Shown: positions 8,230 through 16,983, counted from the stretch's first letter. The stretch is DNA of 64,000 bases from an uncultured Eubacteriales bacterium (GCA_900545885.1 URAF01000003.1:62001-126000); one strand, 5' to 3'. The notes: generated by a model from the letters alone, not told the origin. A program made the numbers and translations.

Positions 8230-10650
8230 TTACGCGATGATGTTGACGAGTCTGCCGGGCACGACGATGACTTTCTTGGGTTTTGCTCCGCCGAGTTGCG
8301 CTTCAACCGCTTTGAGCGCCGCGGCTTCGATTTCTTCCTTGCTTGCCGAGCTGGATACGGTGATTCTCGCGCGGAGTTTGGAGTTGACCTGCACCGCAAG
8401 TTCCGCTTCGTCGCGGACAAGCGCTTTTTCGTCGCAGACGGGGAAAGACTGATTGAACACCGAATAAGGCTGTCCGAGCATTTCCCACAACTCTTCCGAG
8501 AAGTGCGGCGCAAAAGGAGCAAGCAACAGAACCAAATCCTTGACGCAGTCCTTGAAGAACGCGTTTTTGGTGGGAACTTCCGTGTCGTAAGAATAAATGG
8601 CGTTAACGTATTCCATCATTCTCGCAAGCGCGGTGTTGAACGAGAAAGTCTCCAAATCGGCAGAAACGCACTTTATGGTGTTGTTTCTGACATAGTTAAG
8701 TTCTTTTTCTGCTTTTTGCAGAGGTCTTTCCTCGAACTCTACTTCAAAACATTTCTTGACGATACGTTCCACGCGGTCGAAGAATTTGCCTATGCCGTCC
8801 AGTCCGTTTTCGTTCCAGGGTCCGCCCTCGACATAGCTGAAACCGAACATCAGGTACACTCTGAAAACGTCGGCGCCGAACTTCGCTATGCTGTCGTCGG
8901 GAGATACGACGTTGCCTCTCGACTTGGACATCTTGTTGCCGTCCGAACCGAGTATGGTGCCTTGGTGCACAAGGGACAGGAAAGGTTCGTCGAAGTTGAG
9001 ATAACCCATATCCCTGAGCGCTTTGGTAAAGAACCTTGCGTACAACAGGTGCATGCAGGCGTGCTCCGCTCCGCCTATATATTTATCGACGGGCAGCATT
9101 TTGTTTATCCATTCGGTGTCGAACGCCTTGTCCGCGTTCTTGTTGTCGGGATAACGCAGATAGTACCAGCTCGAACACACGAAAGTATCGAGAGTGTCGG
9201 GGTCGCGTCTTGCGGGACGTCCGCACACGGGGCACGTAACGTTCATGAACTCTTCACACTTTGCAAGCGGGCTTTCTCCGTCGGGCTTGAAGTCCACATT
9301 GTAAGGCAGACGAACGGGCAAATCCTTTTCGGGAACGGGAACAACTCCGCAATGTTCGCAGTGTATCATGGGAATGGGTGCGCCCCAGTAACGCTGACGG
9401 CTGACAAGCCAGTCGCGCAGACGATAGTTGGTTTTGAGCGCGCCTTTGCCTTCCTTTTCCAGTTTCTTGATGACGGCGATTTTGCCTTCTTCCGAAGTCA
9501 TGCCGTCGAACTCGCCCGAGTTGACCATAATGCCGTAATCGCAGAAAGGCAGTTCGTCGTTGCCGTCCACGGCTTTGACGACTCTTTCGATGGGCAAACC
9601 CAGTTTCTTTGCGAACACGTAGTCGCGTTCGTCGTGAGCCGCAACGCCCATGACCGCGCCCGTGCCGTAGCTTGCGAGAACGTAGTCGGCAACCAGAATG
9701 GGAACTTCCCTGCCGTTGACGGGGTTGATTGCGTATGCGCCCGTCATGACGCCCGTTTTCTCCCTGTTGGAAGCAAGACGGTCGATTTCGGTGGCTTTGG
9801 ACGCGTTGTGTTTGTATTCCTCGACGGCGGCTTTCTGTTCGGGAGTGGTAATGACGTCGACAAGCGGATTTTCGGGAGCGAGTACGACGTACGTAACACC
9901 GAAGGTTGTGTCCGCTCTCGTGGTGAACACGCGGAAAGTTTCTTTTCTGCCTTTGATTGCGAACTCGATTTCTCCGCCGTAAGACTTGCCTATCCAGTTT
10001 TTCTGCATAAGTTTGGTCTTTTCGGGCCAATCCAGTTTGTCAAGGTCACGGAGAAGTTCGTCGGCGTATTCCGTGATTTTGAAGAACCATTGAGTAAGGT
10101 TTTTTCTCACGACCGTGCTTCCGCAACGTTCGCATTCGCCCTGAACGACCTGCTCGTTTGCAAGCACCGTGTTGCAGGACGGGCACCAGTTGACGGGTGC
10201 TTCCTTGCGGTAGGCAAGACCCTTTTTGTAAAGTTGCAGGAAAAGCCACTGCGTCCATTTGTAGTACTCGGGAGCGCAGGTGTAAAGTTCGTAATCCCAG
10301 TCGTACATCGCACCGATTTTTTTGAGCTGGTTCTCCATCGTCGCAATGTTTTTCATCGTGCTGTCCTGAGGGTGAATGCCCGTCTTTATCGCGTAGTTTT
10401 CGGCGGGAAGTCCGAAAGCGTCGAAGCCCATGGGCTGGAACACTTCGTAACCCTGCATTTTCTTGAAACGCGCATAAGTGTCGGCGGGACCGTAATTGTA
10501 CCAGTGTCCGGCATGCAATTTCGCGCCCGAAGGATAAGAGAACATTTCGAGCACATACCATTTCTTGTCTATTCTGTCGCGGTTGAACTTGTAAAGTCCG
10601 GTGTCCGCCCAGATTTTCTGCCACTTGCTTTCAATCTGTTTGAGGTCCAT
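8230..10650 (-). CDS. leuS: Leucyl-tRNA synthetase
   Basis: An 806-residue class I synthetase of bacterial type. The HIGH signature appears as HAGH at residues 46-49 (after YPSGAKL), and KMSKS at about residue 572 (NKMSKSRGN). Between them lie a zinc-finger-like CPSCNTVLANEQV...CERC segment (residues about 155-180) and the CP1 editing domain (about 220-420) with TRADTTFG and the AHDERD motif. A second CxxC pair is at CEHCG and CPVCG. The start at 10650 follows AGGAG and a good promoter. The gene is transcribed divergently from the GH5 gene. Despite its class of gene, the leader (about 30 bases) is too short for a T-box. Confidence 0.97.
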   Translation of the reverse strand: MDLKQIESKWQKIWADTGLYKFNRDRIDKKWYVLEMFSYPSGAKLHAGHWYNYGPADTYARFKKMQGYEVFQPMGFDAFGLPAENYAIKTGIHPQDSTMKNIATMENQLKKIGAMYDWDYELYTCAPEYYKWTQWLFLQLYKKGLAYRKEAPVNWCPSCNTVLANEQVVQGECERCGSTVVRKNLTQWFFKITEYADELLRDLDKLDWPEKTKLMQKNWIGKSYGGEIEFAIKGRKETFRVFTTRADTTFGVTYVVLAPENPLVDVITTPEQKAAVEEYKHNASKATEIDRLASNREKTGVMTGAYAINPVNGREVPILVADYVLASYGTGAVMGVAAHDERDYVFAKKLGLPIERVVKAVDGNDELPFCDYGIMVNSGEFDGMTSEEGKIAVIKKLEKEGKGALKTNYRLRDWLVSRQRYWGAPIPMIHCEHCGVVPVPEKDLPVRLPYNVDFKPDGESPLAKCEEFMNVTCPVCGRPARRDPDTLDTFVCSSWYYLRYPDNKNADKAFDTEWINKMLPVDKYIGGAEHACMHLLYARFFTKALRDMGYLNFDEPFLSLVHQGTILGSDGNKMSKSRGNVVSPDDSIAKFGADVFRVYLMFGFSYVEGGPWNENGLDGIGKFFDRVERIVKKCFEVEFEERPLQKAEKELNYVRNNTIKCVSADLETFSFNTALARMMEYVNAIYSYDTEVPTKNAFFKDCVKDLVLLLAPFAPHFSEELWEMLGQPYSVFNQSFPVCDEKALVRDEAELAVQVNSKLRARITVSSSASKEEIEAAALKAVEAQLGGAKPKKVIVVPGRLVNIIA

Positions 10651-10685
10651 TACGGATAAACTCCTGTTAGAAAAAACTTGTTATT

Positions 10686-10714
10686 ATTCTAATACCAAAA
10701 CTTTACTATGTCAA
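10686..10714 (-). promoter_or_regulatory. Promoter of leuS
   Basis: Consensus TTGACA (10714-10709), 17 bp, TAGAAT (10691-10686) on the minus strand. Confidence 0.8.
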
Positions 10715-10733
10715 TTAAACAAAAACGCCAATA

Positions 10734-10762
10734 TTGACTCCGAAGTCCGCCGATGTTAAAAT
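10734..10762 (+). promoter_or_regulatory. Promoter of the GH5 gene, probably giving a leaderless mRNA
   Basis: TTGACT (10734-10739), 17 bp, extended TGT-TAAAAT (10757-10762). The expected +1 falls on or next to the A of the ATG at 10769, and no ribosome site precedes that ATG. Confidence 0.65.
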
Positions 10763-10768
10763 TGCATT

Positions 10769-12112
10769 ATGAAAAGATTGCGCACGTTTTTTGCGGTAAT
10801 GGCAACGATAGTGCTTGTATGCTCCGCCTGCGCCCTAACCGCCTGTTCGAACAACAACGACAACACTACGGACTCGCGACTGTCCGCCCTGCACGCCGAA
10901 AATGGTAAAATACTGAATTCGGAAGGCGTGGAAATCGCGCTCCGCGGCACAAATCTCGGCGGTTGGCTGGTTCAGGAGGACTGGATGTGCCCAACCGACC
11001 AAACGGATTATCTGTCCACGATTAAAACGCTGTATTCGCGTTTCGGTGCCGAAAAAGCCGAGGAACTCATCGACGTTTACGAGGACAACTGGATAAGCGA
11101 CGCGGATTTTTCCAACATTGCCGCGCTCGGACTTAACGTTGTACGCATTCCTTTCACGTACATGAACCTGTACAAAACGCTCGACGACAACGGCAATCCG
11201 CTTTCTCCCTCCGATTATACCCTGCGCGCCGACGCTTTCGAAAGACTCGACTACGCCATAGAACAGTGTGCGAAAAACAAACTCCACGTAATTCTCGACC
11301 TGCACGGTGCGGCAGGCTCGCAAAACGCCAAAGACCACAGCGGCGACACGTCTGACGTAAAACTTTTCGATGACGACGAGTATGGCGAACTTTGTCGCGT
11401 CAACACCGTAAATCTCTGGACGGAAGTCGCAAAGCGCTACAAAGGCAACACGACCGTTGCGGCGTTCGACCTTCTCAACGAACCCGAAGGAAGAACGGGC
11501 AGCACGGGCGACGTTCAATTCATTCTTTACGACCGTATTTACGAAGCAATCCGCGCAGAGGACCCGACGCGAATGATAATTATGGAGTCCGTATGGGAAC
11601 CTCTCAATCTGCCGTCGCCCGAAGATTACGACTGGGAGAACGTCGTTTATGAATATCATCATTACAACTGGACGGACAGCAACACGTCCAACTCCTCTTT
11701 CTACACAATGAAACAACTTGGCGAAGCTATCGCAAACCGCGGAGTCCCCGTTCTTATCGGTGAATTCAACGCATGGGGCGACGCGGGCAGAACAACGGGA
11801 AAAGCCGACCAGACGGACGAACAGGCATATTCGGGCGTGCTGGAATTCTATACGGGCAAAGGCTGGCACTGGACAACATGGACGTACAAAGTGCATCTGA
11901 CCTCGGGGAACTGGGGATTGTACCTGCTCAACGCCTCGGCGGAAACCGCAAAAGTGAACCCCTCCGCGGACACCGAAGAAGAAATCCGTACAAAATGGGC
12001 GGCATGCCGTACCGATACGTCGTACACCGTGAACATGTCCCATGCTGATACGGTTTCGGAATTTGCGAAAGCCGAATTCGGAGTTGCGCCGCCACAGTAC
12101 TCAATCCTTTGA
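10769..12112 (+). CDS. Secreted GH5-family glycoside hydrolase lipoprotein
   Basis: A 447-residue lipoprotein with signal residues 1-26 ending in LTAC. The mature protein is a TIM-barrel glycosidase of family GH5, close in layout to exo-beta-1,3-glucanases/cellulases: LRGTNLGGWLVQEDW near the N-terminus, LDLHGAAGSQN, the acid/base Glu in FDLLNEPEG, and the nucleophile Glu in VLIGEFNAWG. It probably cleaves beta-glucans outside the cell; the exact linkage cannot be told from sequence. It is transcribed divergently from leuS and is monocistronic, with a strong terminator. The ATG has no ribosome site and sits 7 bases after the -10 box, suggesting leaderless translation. Confidence 0.9.
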   Translation: MKRLRTFFAVMATIVLVCSACALTACSNNNDNTTDSRLSALHAENGKILNSEGVEIALRGTNLGGWLVQEDWMCPTDQTDYLSTIKTLYSRFGAEKAEELIDVYEDNWISDADFSNIAALGLNVVRIPFTYMNLYKTLDDNGNPLSPSDYTLRADAFERLDYAIEQCAKNKLHVILDLHGAAGSQNAKDHSGDTSDVKLFDDDEYGELCRVNTVNLWTEVAKRYKGNTTVAAFDLLNEPEGRTGSTGDVQFILYDRIYEAIRAEDPTRMIIMESVWEPLNLPSPEDYDWENVVYEYHHYNWTDSNTSNSSFYTMKQLGEAIANRGVPVLIGEFNAWGDAGRTTGKADQTDEQAYSGVLEFYTGKGWHWTTWTYKVHLTSGNWGLYLLNASAETAKVNPSADTEEEIRTKWAACRTDTSYTVNMSHADTVSEFAKAEFGVAPPQYSIL

Positions 12113-12150
12113 CGGCGGTTGACTGCTCCGTATCCCGAACACACATCGGA

Positions 12151-12176
12151 CACCCGCGGCAGCGCGGGTGTTTTTT
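12151..12176 (+). terminator. Terminator of the GH5 gene
   Basis: Stem CACCCGC/GCGGGTG (12151-12157 and 12164-12170), followed by six T. Confidence 0.85.
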
Positions 12177-12251
12177 CTTTCTCTACAACCCGAAAGCCGA
12201 CAATCAAAGCGGTTGCAACGCAACCAAATTCGGGCAATATCGGATTTTGCA

Positions 12252-12280
12252 TTGAGAAAGCCGCGGGTTTGTGGTATAAT
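12252..12280 (+). promoter_or_regulatory. Promoter of the tmk-holB-ricT operon
   Basis: TTGAGA (12252-12257), 17 bp, extended TGG-TATAAT (12275-12280). Confidence 0.8.
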
Positions 12281-12322
12281 AATCGGAAGTACGGGCAACA
12301 TTGCCCAAGGTGTGAGGAAGTT

Positions 12323-12931
12323 ATGTTTATCACTTTCGAAGGCTGCGAAGGCGTCGGCAAATCCACGCAGCTTGCAATGCTCAAAGATTATCTGCACAGA
12401 ACGGGACAGGATGCCGTGTATGTCCGCGAACCGGGCAGCACGGAGATTTCCGAACAGATACGCAAAATAATTCTCGACCCCGCAAACACGGCAATGACCG
12501 CGGAAACGGAAGCGTTGCTTTACGCCGCAGCACGCGCACAGCTTGTCGCACAGGTAATCCGTCCCGCACTCGACCAAGGCAAAACCGTAATCTGCGACAG
12601 GTATCTCGACTCTTCCGTGGCATATCAGGGATACGCCCGCGGACTGGGTGAGGATTTTGTCAAAAAAGTCAATTCCTATGCCGTGGAACACGCCCTGCCC
12701 GACGTCACCGTCTTCATCGACCTGCGCCCTTCCGCGTCTTTCAGAAGCGTGAGCCGCAACGACCGTCTGGAACGCGAAAACGCCGCTTTCCACGACAGAG
12801 TTTACGAAGGTTTTATTGCACAATCCAAGGCTTCACCCGAACGTTTTGTGTGCATAAAACCCGAAAAAGAGAAAATCGACACGCACAACAAGATTATTTC
12901 CGCTCTGCGTGAAAAAGGAGCAATCAGGTGA
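12323..12931 (+). CDS. tmk: Thymidylate kinase
   Basis: A 202-residue P-loop kinase that phosphorylates dTMP to dTDP. Visible motifs are the P-loop GCEGVGKST at residues 7-15, the DR-Y motif VICDRYLDSSVAYQG near 90, and a C-terminal DKIISALREK-like helix. The start at 12323 has GTGAGGAAG upstream; the open frame extends further back but over the terminator and promoter of the neighbouring units, so the longer form is rejected. The stop overlaps the GTG of holB (GTGA), giving translational coupling in the tmk-holB-ricT operon, an arrangement common in Bacillota. Confidence 0.95.
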   Translation: MFITFEGCEGVGKSTQLAMLKDYLHRTGQDAVYVREPGSTEISEQIRKIILDPANTAMTAETEALLYAAARAQLVAQVIRPALDQGKTVICDRYLDSSVAYQGYARGLGEDFVKKVNSYAVEHALPDVTVFIDLRPSASFRSVSRNDRLERENAAFHDRVYEGFIAQSKASPERFVCIKPEKEKIDTHNKIISALREKGAIR

Positions 12932-13905
12932 AAACTCCCGCCTTTGAAAACACTCTCAGGCAAAGCCGTGCCTACGGGCTTCTCCGCAAGGATATCCAAG
13001 CCGGACTCGGCCACGCCTATATGATTATTTCCCCCGACGACGAAACCGTGAGCGAACTTTTCACTCTGGTCGCCGCCGCGGTGTACTGCACTTCGCATAC
13101 CGCGTGTATGGAGTGCACGGAGTGTCACAAGGTGCTGACGGACAACAATCCCGACGTATTTTCGCTGAACGAAGCGGGCGAGAAAATCAAGGTTCAGGAA
13201 ATCAAGGATTTGGTTTCTTCCGTTTCCATCAAGCCGCTTTCGGACAGAAAAATATATTTCGTGCACCGCGCCGACCTTATGACCGCGGACGCACAGAACA
13301 AGTTGCTCAAAACTCTCGAAGAGCCGCCCGCGGGCGTTACCATTTTCCTCGGAGTCGCAAACGAGGCGGGGTTGCTCGACACCGTGAAATCGCGCTGCCG
13401 TCACGTGTATCTCGACGTGTTCGACCGCAACACGGTTTTTCAGGCGCTTTCCATGCTCAACTGCGACGAAGAGTCTGCGGCTATTGCCGCCGCGTGCTCG
13501 GAAGGTCAGCTCGGGAAAGCGCGGCGCATTGCGCTGTCCCCCGAATACAAGGAATACTATTCCGACGCGCTCGACCTGCTCGAAAAACTGCAACGCAGTC
13601 CCGACGTTCTGAAAACGGACTCTCTGCCCTGTTTTAAAAAGAACATCGGCGAGTTTCTCAAAATTCTGTCCGTTGCGGTTCGCGACCTTATGACGGCAAA
13701 AACGGACGGCGAACTTCTCTTCGACTCCGCGCTTTCGGGGCGTATCCGCAGGCTTGCGGAGCAATTTTCGCTCCGTGCGCTCGCGCTCATTGTTCAGCAA
13801 ATAAACAAGGCACAGGAAAAACTGTTCTTCGGCGTAAACCAGCTCGCCGTAACAGACAGTCTGCTCTTTTCCGTGTTGGAGGTTAAACATAAATGGCAAT
13901 CATAG
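12928..13905 (+). CDS. holB: DNA polymerase III delta' subunit
   Basis: A 325-residue clamp-loader subunit. The N-terminal AAA+ domain has GHAYMI in place of a functional P-loop, a zinc-binding cysteine cluster (CTSHTACMECTEC), KVQEIKDLV, a HRADLMTADAQNKLLKTLEEPP sensor region (positions about 13260-13330) and VKSRC, all typical of delta'. It starts at GTG 12928, overlapping the tmk stop, and its 3' end overlaps ricT by 13 bases. It works with tau/gamma and delta to load the sliding clamp. Confidence 0.92.
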   Translation: MKTPAFENTLRQSRAYGLLRKDIQAGLGHAYMIISPDDETVSELFTLVAAAVYCTSHTACMECTECHKVLTDNNPDVFSLNEAGEKIKVQEIKDLVSSVSIKPLSDRKIYFVHRADLMTADAQNKLLKTLEEPPAGVTIFLGVANEAGLLDTVKSRCRHVYLDVFDRNTVFQALSMLNCDEESAAIAAACSEGQLGKARRIALSPEYKEYYSDALDLLEKLQRSPDVLKTDSLPCFKKNIGEFLKILSVAVRDLMTAKTDGELLFDSALSGRIRRLAEQFSLRALALIVQQINKAQEKLFFGVNQLAVTDSLLFSVLEVKHKWQS

Positions 13906-14750
13906 TAGGCATAAAGTTCAGAAACACCAATAAAGTGTATTACTTTGACCCGACGGGAATACAGTTTGCGGAAGGCGACGGCGCCATAGTCGAAACGGCT
14001 CGCGGGCTGGAATACGGCACTGTTTCGGTTGCAAACCGCGAAGTCGAGGAAAAAGAAATCGTCGCGCCCCTCAAACCCGTGGTCAGAAAAGCCACCGCCG
14101 ACGACCTTAAACAAGTCGAAAAAAACCTTGCCGACCGCGAACACGCGCTTGCGGTAATCCGCGAAAAAGCCGCCGCGCTCGGACTGGGAATGAAACTCGT
14201 GGACGCCGAATACACTTTCGACCGCAGCAAGCTGATATTCTATTTCACCGCCGACGGGCGCGTTGACTTCCGCGAACTTGTAAGAACGCTTGCGTCCATA
14301 TTCAAGGTCAGAATTGAACTCCGTCAGATTTACGAACGCGACGACACCAAAATGCGCGGCGCGCTCGCCGCGTGCGGAAGACCTTGCTGCTGCACATCTC
14401 ACCTGCCCGACTTCGAAAAAGTTTCAATCAAAATGGCAAAAATTCAGGGGCTGTCCCTCAACCCGCAGAAAATCAGCGGGGTTTGCGGCAGACTGCTCTG
14501 CTGTCTGAAATACGAAAACGACTATTACAGCGAAGTTTTCAAACAAATGCCCAAAGTCGGAAGCAAAGTCAGAACGTCGGACGGAGAAGGCGTCGTAGAG
14601 TCCAACGACCTCATCAAACAGACTTCGCGAGTGCGCGTTCTCACCAAGGACGGCACCTACGACGTGCGCACTTACAATCTCGAAGACCTCAAAATCGGAG
14701 AACGTCAGTCGTCTGCGGAAATCGACGCTATGCCCGACACCGAGGAATAA
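13893..14750 (+). CDS. ricT: PSP1-domain regulator RicT (YaaT)
   Basis: A 285-residue protein with the PSP1 domain: FDRSKLIFYFTADGRVDFREL, the Cys-rich CGRPCCCTSHL, KVSIKMAKIQGLSLNP and SGVCGRLLCCLKYE. In Bacillus subtilis YaaT/RicT forms the Fe-S Y-complex with RicA and RicF, which affects RNase Y activity, sporulation and competence; that role is family knowledge. The four-plus cysteines needed for Fe-S ligation are present here. The start has a GGAGG ribosome site inside the end of holB. The holB-ricT order is conserved in Bacillota. Confidence 0.93.
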   Translation: MAIIVGIKFRNTNKVYYFDPTGIQFAEGDGAIVETARGLEYGTVSVANREVEEKEIVAPLKPVVRKATADDLKQVEKNLADREHALAVIREKAAALGLGMKLVDAEYTFDRSKLIFYFTADGRVDFRELVRTLASIFKVRIELRQIYERDDTKMRGALAACGRPCCCTSHLPDFEKVSIKMAKIQGLSLNPQKISGVCGRLLCCLKYENDYYSEVFKQMPKVGSKVRTSDGEGVVESNDLIKQTSRVRVLTKDGTYDVRTYNLEDLKIGERQSSAEIDAMPDTEE

Positions 14751-14836
14751 CGGCAACGCGTTCGGCAGTATGACTGCGGCGTAGCCGCCGCCTGCGAAAA
14801 TTGTTGCTTGCGGCATACGCCATTTTCAAAAAAGAC

Positions 14837-14865
14837 TATACAAACCGCAACCTTTGTGCTATGAT
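14837..14865 (+). promoter_or_regulatory. Promoter of the ferredoxin gene
   Basis: TATACA (14837-14842), 17 bp, extended TGC-TATGAT (14860-14865). The 157-base gap before the ferredoxin otherwise holds only a GC-rich, weakly self-complementary stretch (14757-14815). Confidence 0.6.
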
Positions 14866-14907
14866 GTATTCGGTTGAAAAACCTATCATTATAAAGGAGT
14901 GAATACT

Positions 14908-15078
14908 ATGGCGAGAGTTATCAGCGACGAATGCATTTCTTGCGGAGCGTGCGCAGACACCTGCCCCGTCGGAGCGATTTCCGAAGGCGACGGCAAATAC
15001 GTCGTCAACGCAGACGAGTGCATTGACTGCGGAGCATGCCAGGACGGTTGCCCCGTCGGAGCAATTTCCGAAGAGTAA
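14908..15078 (+). CDS. 2[4Fe-4S] clostridial-type ferredoxin
   Basis: A 56-residue protein, MARVISDECI through GAISEE. It has two CxxCxxCxxxCP clusters: CISCGACADTCP (residues 9-20) and CIDCGACQDGCP (38-49), each followed by VGAI. This is the classic bacterial 8Fe ferredoxin that carries low-potential electrons for pyruvate:ferredoxin oxidoreductase, hydrogenase and similar enzymes. The AAGGAGTG ribosome site is good. Monocistronic, with a strong terminator. It supports an anaerobic fermentative lifestyle. Confidence 0.97.
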   Translation: MARVISDECISCGACADTCPVGAISEGDGKYVVNADECIDCGACQDGCPVGAISEE

Positions 15079-15094
15079 TTAAAACAAATCAGAC

Positions 15095-15128
15095 AAAACG
15101 GGCGGAAATTTCCGCCCGTTTTGTTTTT
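15095..15128 (+). terminator. Terminator of the ferredoxin gene
   Basis: A perfect 14-bp palindromic stem (15095-15108 and 15109-15122) with core GGCGGAAATTTCCGCC, followed by GTTTTTGT. Confidence 0.9.
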
Positions 15129-15140
15129 GTCCTGTTCAAA

Positions 15141-15173
15141 CGTTTACACTCCGCACTGCCGTTTACACTCTGC
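15141..15173 (+). promoter_or_regulatory. Two direct repeats upstream of the CHR transporter promoter, possible operator
   Basis: CGTTTACACTCCGC (15141-15154) and CGTTTACACTCTGC (15160-15173) repeat with a 19-bp period, ending 12 bp before the -35 box. This placement suits an activator or repressor site; the binding protein is unknown. Confidence 0.5.
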
Positions 15174-15185
15174 GCCGCAATTTTA

Positions 15186-15214
15186 TTGTCAATCCCGACA
15201 AAATAATATATAAT
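15186..15214 (+). promoter_or_regulatory. Promoter of the CHR transporter operon, overlapping the first ATG
   Basis: TTGTCA (15186-15191), 17 bp, TATAAT (15209-15214). The -10 box overlaps the ATG at 15213, so translation from that ATG is unlikely if this is the promoter; the next in-frame start is GTG 15222, 8 bases after the -10 box. Confidence 0.65.
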
Positions 15215-16124
15215 GTCCACCGTGAAAAAGACTTTTGCCCGAAAACTCGCAGACTGTTTCAAGATGTTCGCCGTATTTTTCAAAATAGGGCTGTTTTCTT
15301 TTGGCGGCGGATACGCGATGCTGACGATGATAGAACACGAAGTCGTCGACAAACGCGGCTGGCTCACTCACGACGAGTTGATGGACATTTTTGCAATAGC
15401 CGAAAGCACCCCCGGCGCGATTTCCATAAACATCGCTACGTTTATCGGCACCAAACGCGAAGGCGTACTCGGCGGAATCATAACCACGCTCGGCGTAGTA
15501 CTCCCCTCTTTCCTCGTAATTCTCGCACTGTCTTACGTCATCGACATCGTCCGCGACAACAAATGGGTGACCTATCTGTTTATGGGCGTCCGCGTGGGCG
15601 TTATAGTTCTCATAGTGAACGGCGCGCTCAAATTCCTGAAAGGAATGAAACGCACCCCGCTTGCCATAATTCTGGCGGTGGCAATGTTCTGCCTTGCGGT
15701 GTTTACGGAAATAAGCGTCATTTACCTTATGCTCGGCTCGATAGGCATATCGATAATCGCGGTCGCGCTCACGCACATAATCAAAAAACGAAGCCTTATT
15801 TCCACAATGACCAAATGCGGCGGCGACTACGAACGCAAGCGCTCGGACGGCAATCTCTGCCCCGACGCAATGCTTGCGGTCAATATGCAAGCCGCAGAAA
15901 CGGAGCTTTGCGAAAGTCTGCCCGATAGCGGCGAAGAAGAAAAGACCTGCGACAACGCGGAGCAAACGGATAATTCTTCCGAAACCAAAACCGCGGAGCA
16001 CGACGACGCGGACAAGCCCGACGGCGTTAAAACCGACGACGTGCAAACAGCCAACACCGAAAGCAACGACAACGCGGAAAACGGCGTTGCCGAAAATGCG
16101 GAGAACAAGGAGGACGTCGAATGA
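15213..16124 (+). CDS. Chromate transporter (CHR) family protein, half-size, with acidic tail
   Basis: Residues 15-190 form a half-size CHR domain with about six hydrophobic segments and the family signatures FKIGLFSFGGGYAM and AIAESTPGAISINIATFIG. Paired short CHR proteins act as one transporter; the substrate in anaerobes need not be chromate. After the membrane part there is an unusual hydrophilic tail of about 110 residues, rich in Asp, Glu, Asn, Thr and Ala. The stop overlaps the next gene (ATGA). The true start may be GTG 15222 rather than ATG 15213, because the -10 box covers the ATG and neither start has a ribosome site. Confidence 0.88.
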   Translation: MSTVKKTFARKLADCFKMFAVFFKIGLFSFGGGYAMLTMIEHEVVDKRGWLTHDELMDIFAIAESTPGAISINIATFIGTKREGVLGGIITTLGVVLPSFLVILALSYVIDIVRDNKWVTYLFMGVRVGVIVLIVNGALKFLKGMKRTPLAIILAVAMFCLAVFTEISVIYLMLGSIGISIIAVALTHIIKKRSLISTMTKCGGDYERKRSDGNLCPDAMLAVNMQAAETELCESLPDSGEEEKTCDNAEQTDNSSETKTAEHDDADKPDGVKTDDVQTANTESNDNAENGVAENAENKEDVE

Positions 16125-16702
16125 TTTATCTCGAAGTTCTCTGGACGTTCTTCAAAATCGGGCTGTTCACCATAGGCGGCGGACACGCAATGATACCGAT
16201 GATAATGAGCGAAATCGTTGCCAAAGGCTGGCTCGACCAACAGGTTCTGCTCGACTTCATCGCAATCGCCGAAAGCACTCCCGGACCTTTTGCAATCAAC
16301 ATAGCAACCTATGCCGGATTGCAGGTAGCGGGCATAGGCGGCGCAATCATCGCGTCCATAGGCGTGGTACTGCCCTCGCTCATAATCATTATCATCATCG
16401 CGAAATTCTTCTCGCGTTATATGAACCGTCCCAAGGTTCAGGAAGTGTTCGACAACGTGAGCGGCTCCGTCACGGGACTTCTCTTCTCGGTGGTCGTGAC
16501 CGTCGGCATACTCGTGCTTTTCGGAATGGACGGCATTTTCGACACGGCGGCGTTCAAACCAGACTATATCGGAATAGGACTGTTCGCGGGACTGCTTGTT
16601 CTTTCCTTTGTCAAAATCAAAGGCAAGAAAATCCCGCCCCTTCTCATAATCCTGATTTCCGCCGTCGCGGGCATACTTCTGTACGGATTTATCCCCGTAT
16701 AA
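16121..16702 (+). CDS. Chromate transporter (CHR) family protein, second half
   Basis: A 193-residue half-size CHR protein: FKIGLFTIGGGHAM near residue 10 and AIAESTPGPFAINIATYAG near residue 48, then four more membrane segments. Its ATG overlaps the stop of the first CHR gene (ATGA), so the two are translated together, in line with a heterodimeric transporter. Unlike its partner it has no hydrophilic tail. A terminator follows. Confidence 0.9.
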   Translation: MIYLEVLWTFFKIGLFTIGGGHAMIPMIMSEIVAKGWLDQQVLLDFIAIAESTPGPFAINIATYAGLQVAGIGGAIIASIGVVLPSLIIIIIIAKFFSRYMNRPKVQEVFDNVSGSVTGLLFSVVVTVGILVLFGMDGIFDTAAFKPDYIGIGLFAGLLVLSFVKIKGKKIPPLLIILISAVAGILLYGFIPV

Positions 16703-16748
16703 CCGTTCTCGAAGCTCCTTGCAAACATTTACAAAACACCATATTTTG

Positions 16749-16773
16749 CGCGTCCTTTCGGGACGCGTTTTTT
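16749..16773 (+). terminator. Terminator of the CHR operon
   Basis: Stem CGCGTCC/GGACGCG (16749-16755 and 16761-16767) with loop TTTCG, followed by a T run. Confidence 0.8.
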
Positions 16774-16936
16774 GTCGGACGTTCCCGAACGACTTTTTGA
16801 TACAAAATTTTTAATTAAACGTTGCCATCTTCAAAACAAGCCTTTTAACCGCGGTTTTGTCATATTAAACACCGTTTTATGTCGATTTGCCGCTTTCTCC
16901 GCGCGGTTGCGTGCGACGTTTGCGCGCGCATTCGGC

Positions 16937-16965
16937 TTGATATAAGTACGGGTGTATGGTATACT
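16937..16965 (+). promoter_or_regulatory. Promoter of the large helicase gene
   Basis: TTGATA (16937-16942), 17 bp, extended TGG-TATACT (16960-16965). The leader is about 12-15 bases, just enough to hold AAAGGAG before ATG 16984. Confidence 0.75.
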
Positions 16966-16983
16966 CCCCTCAAAGGAGTTATT

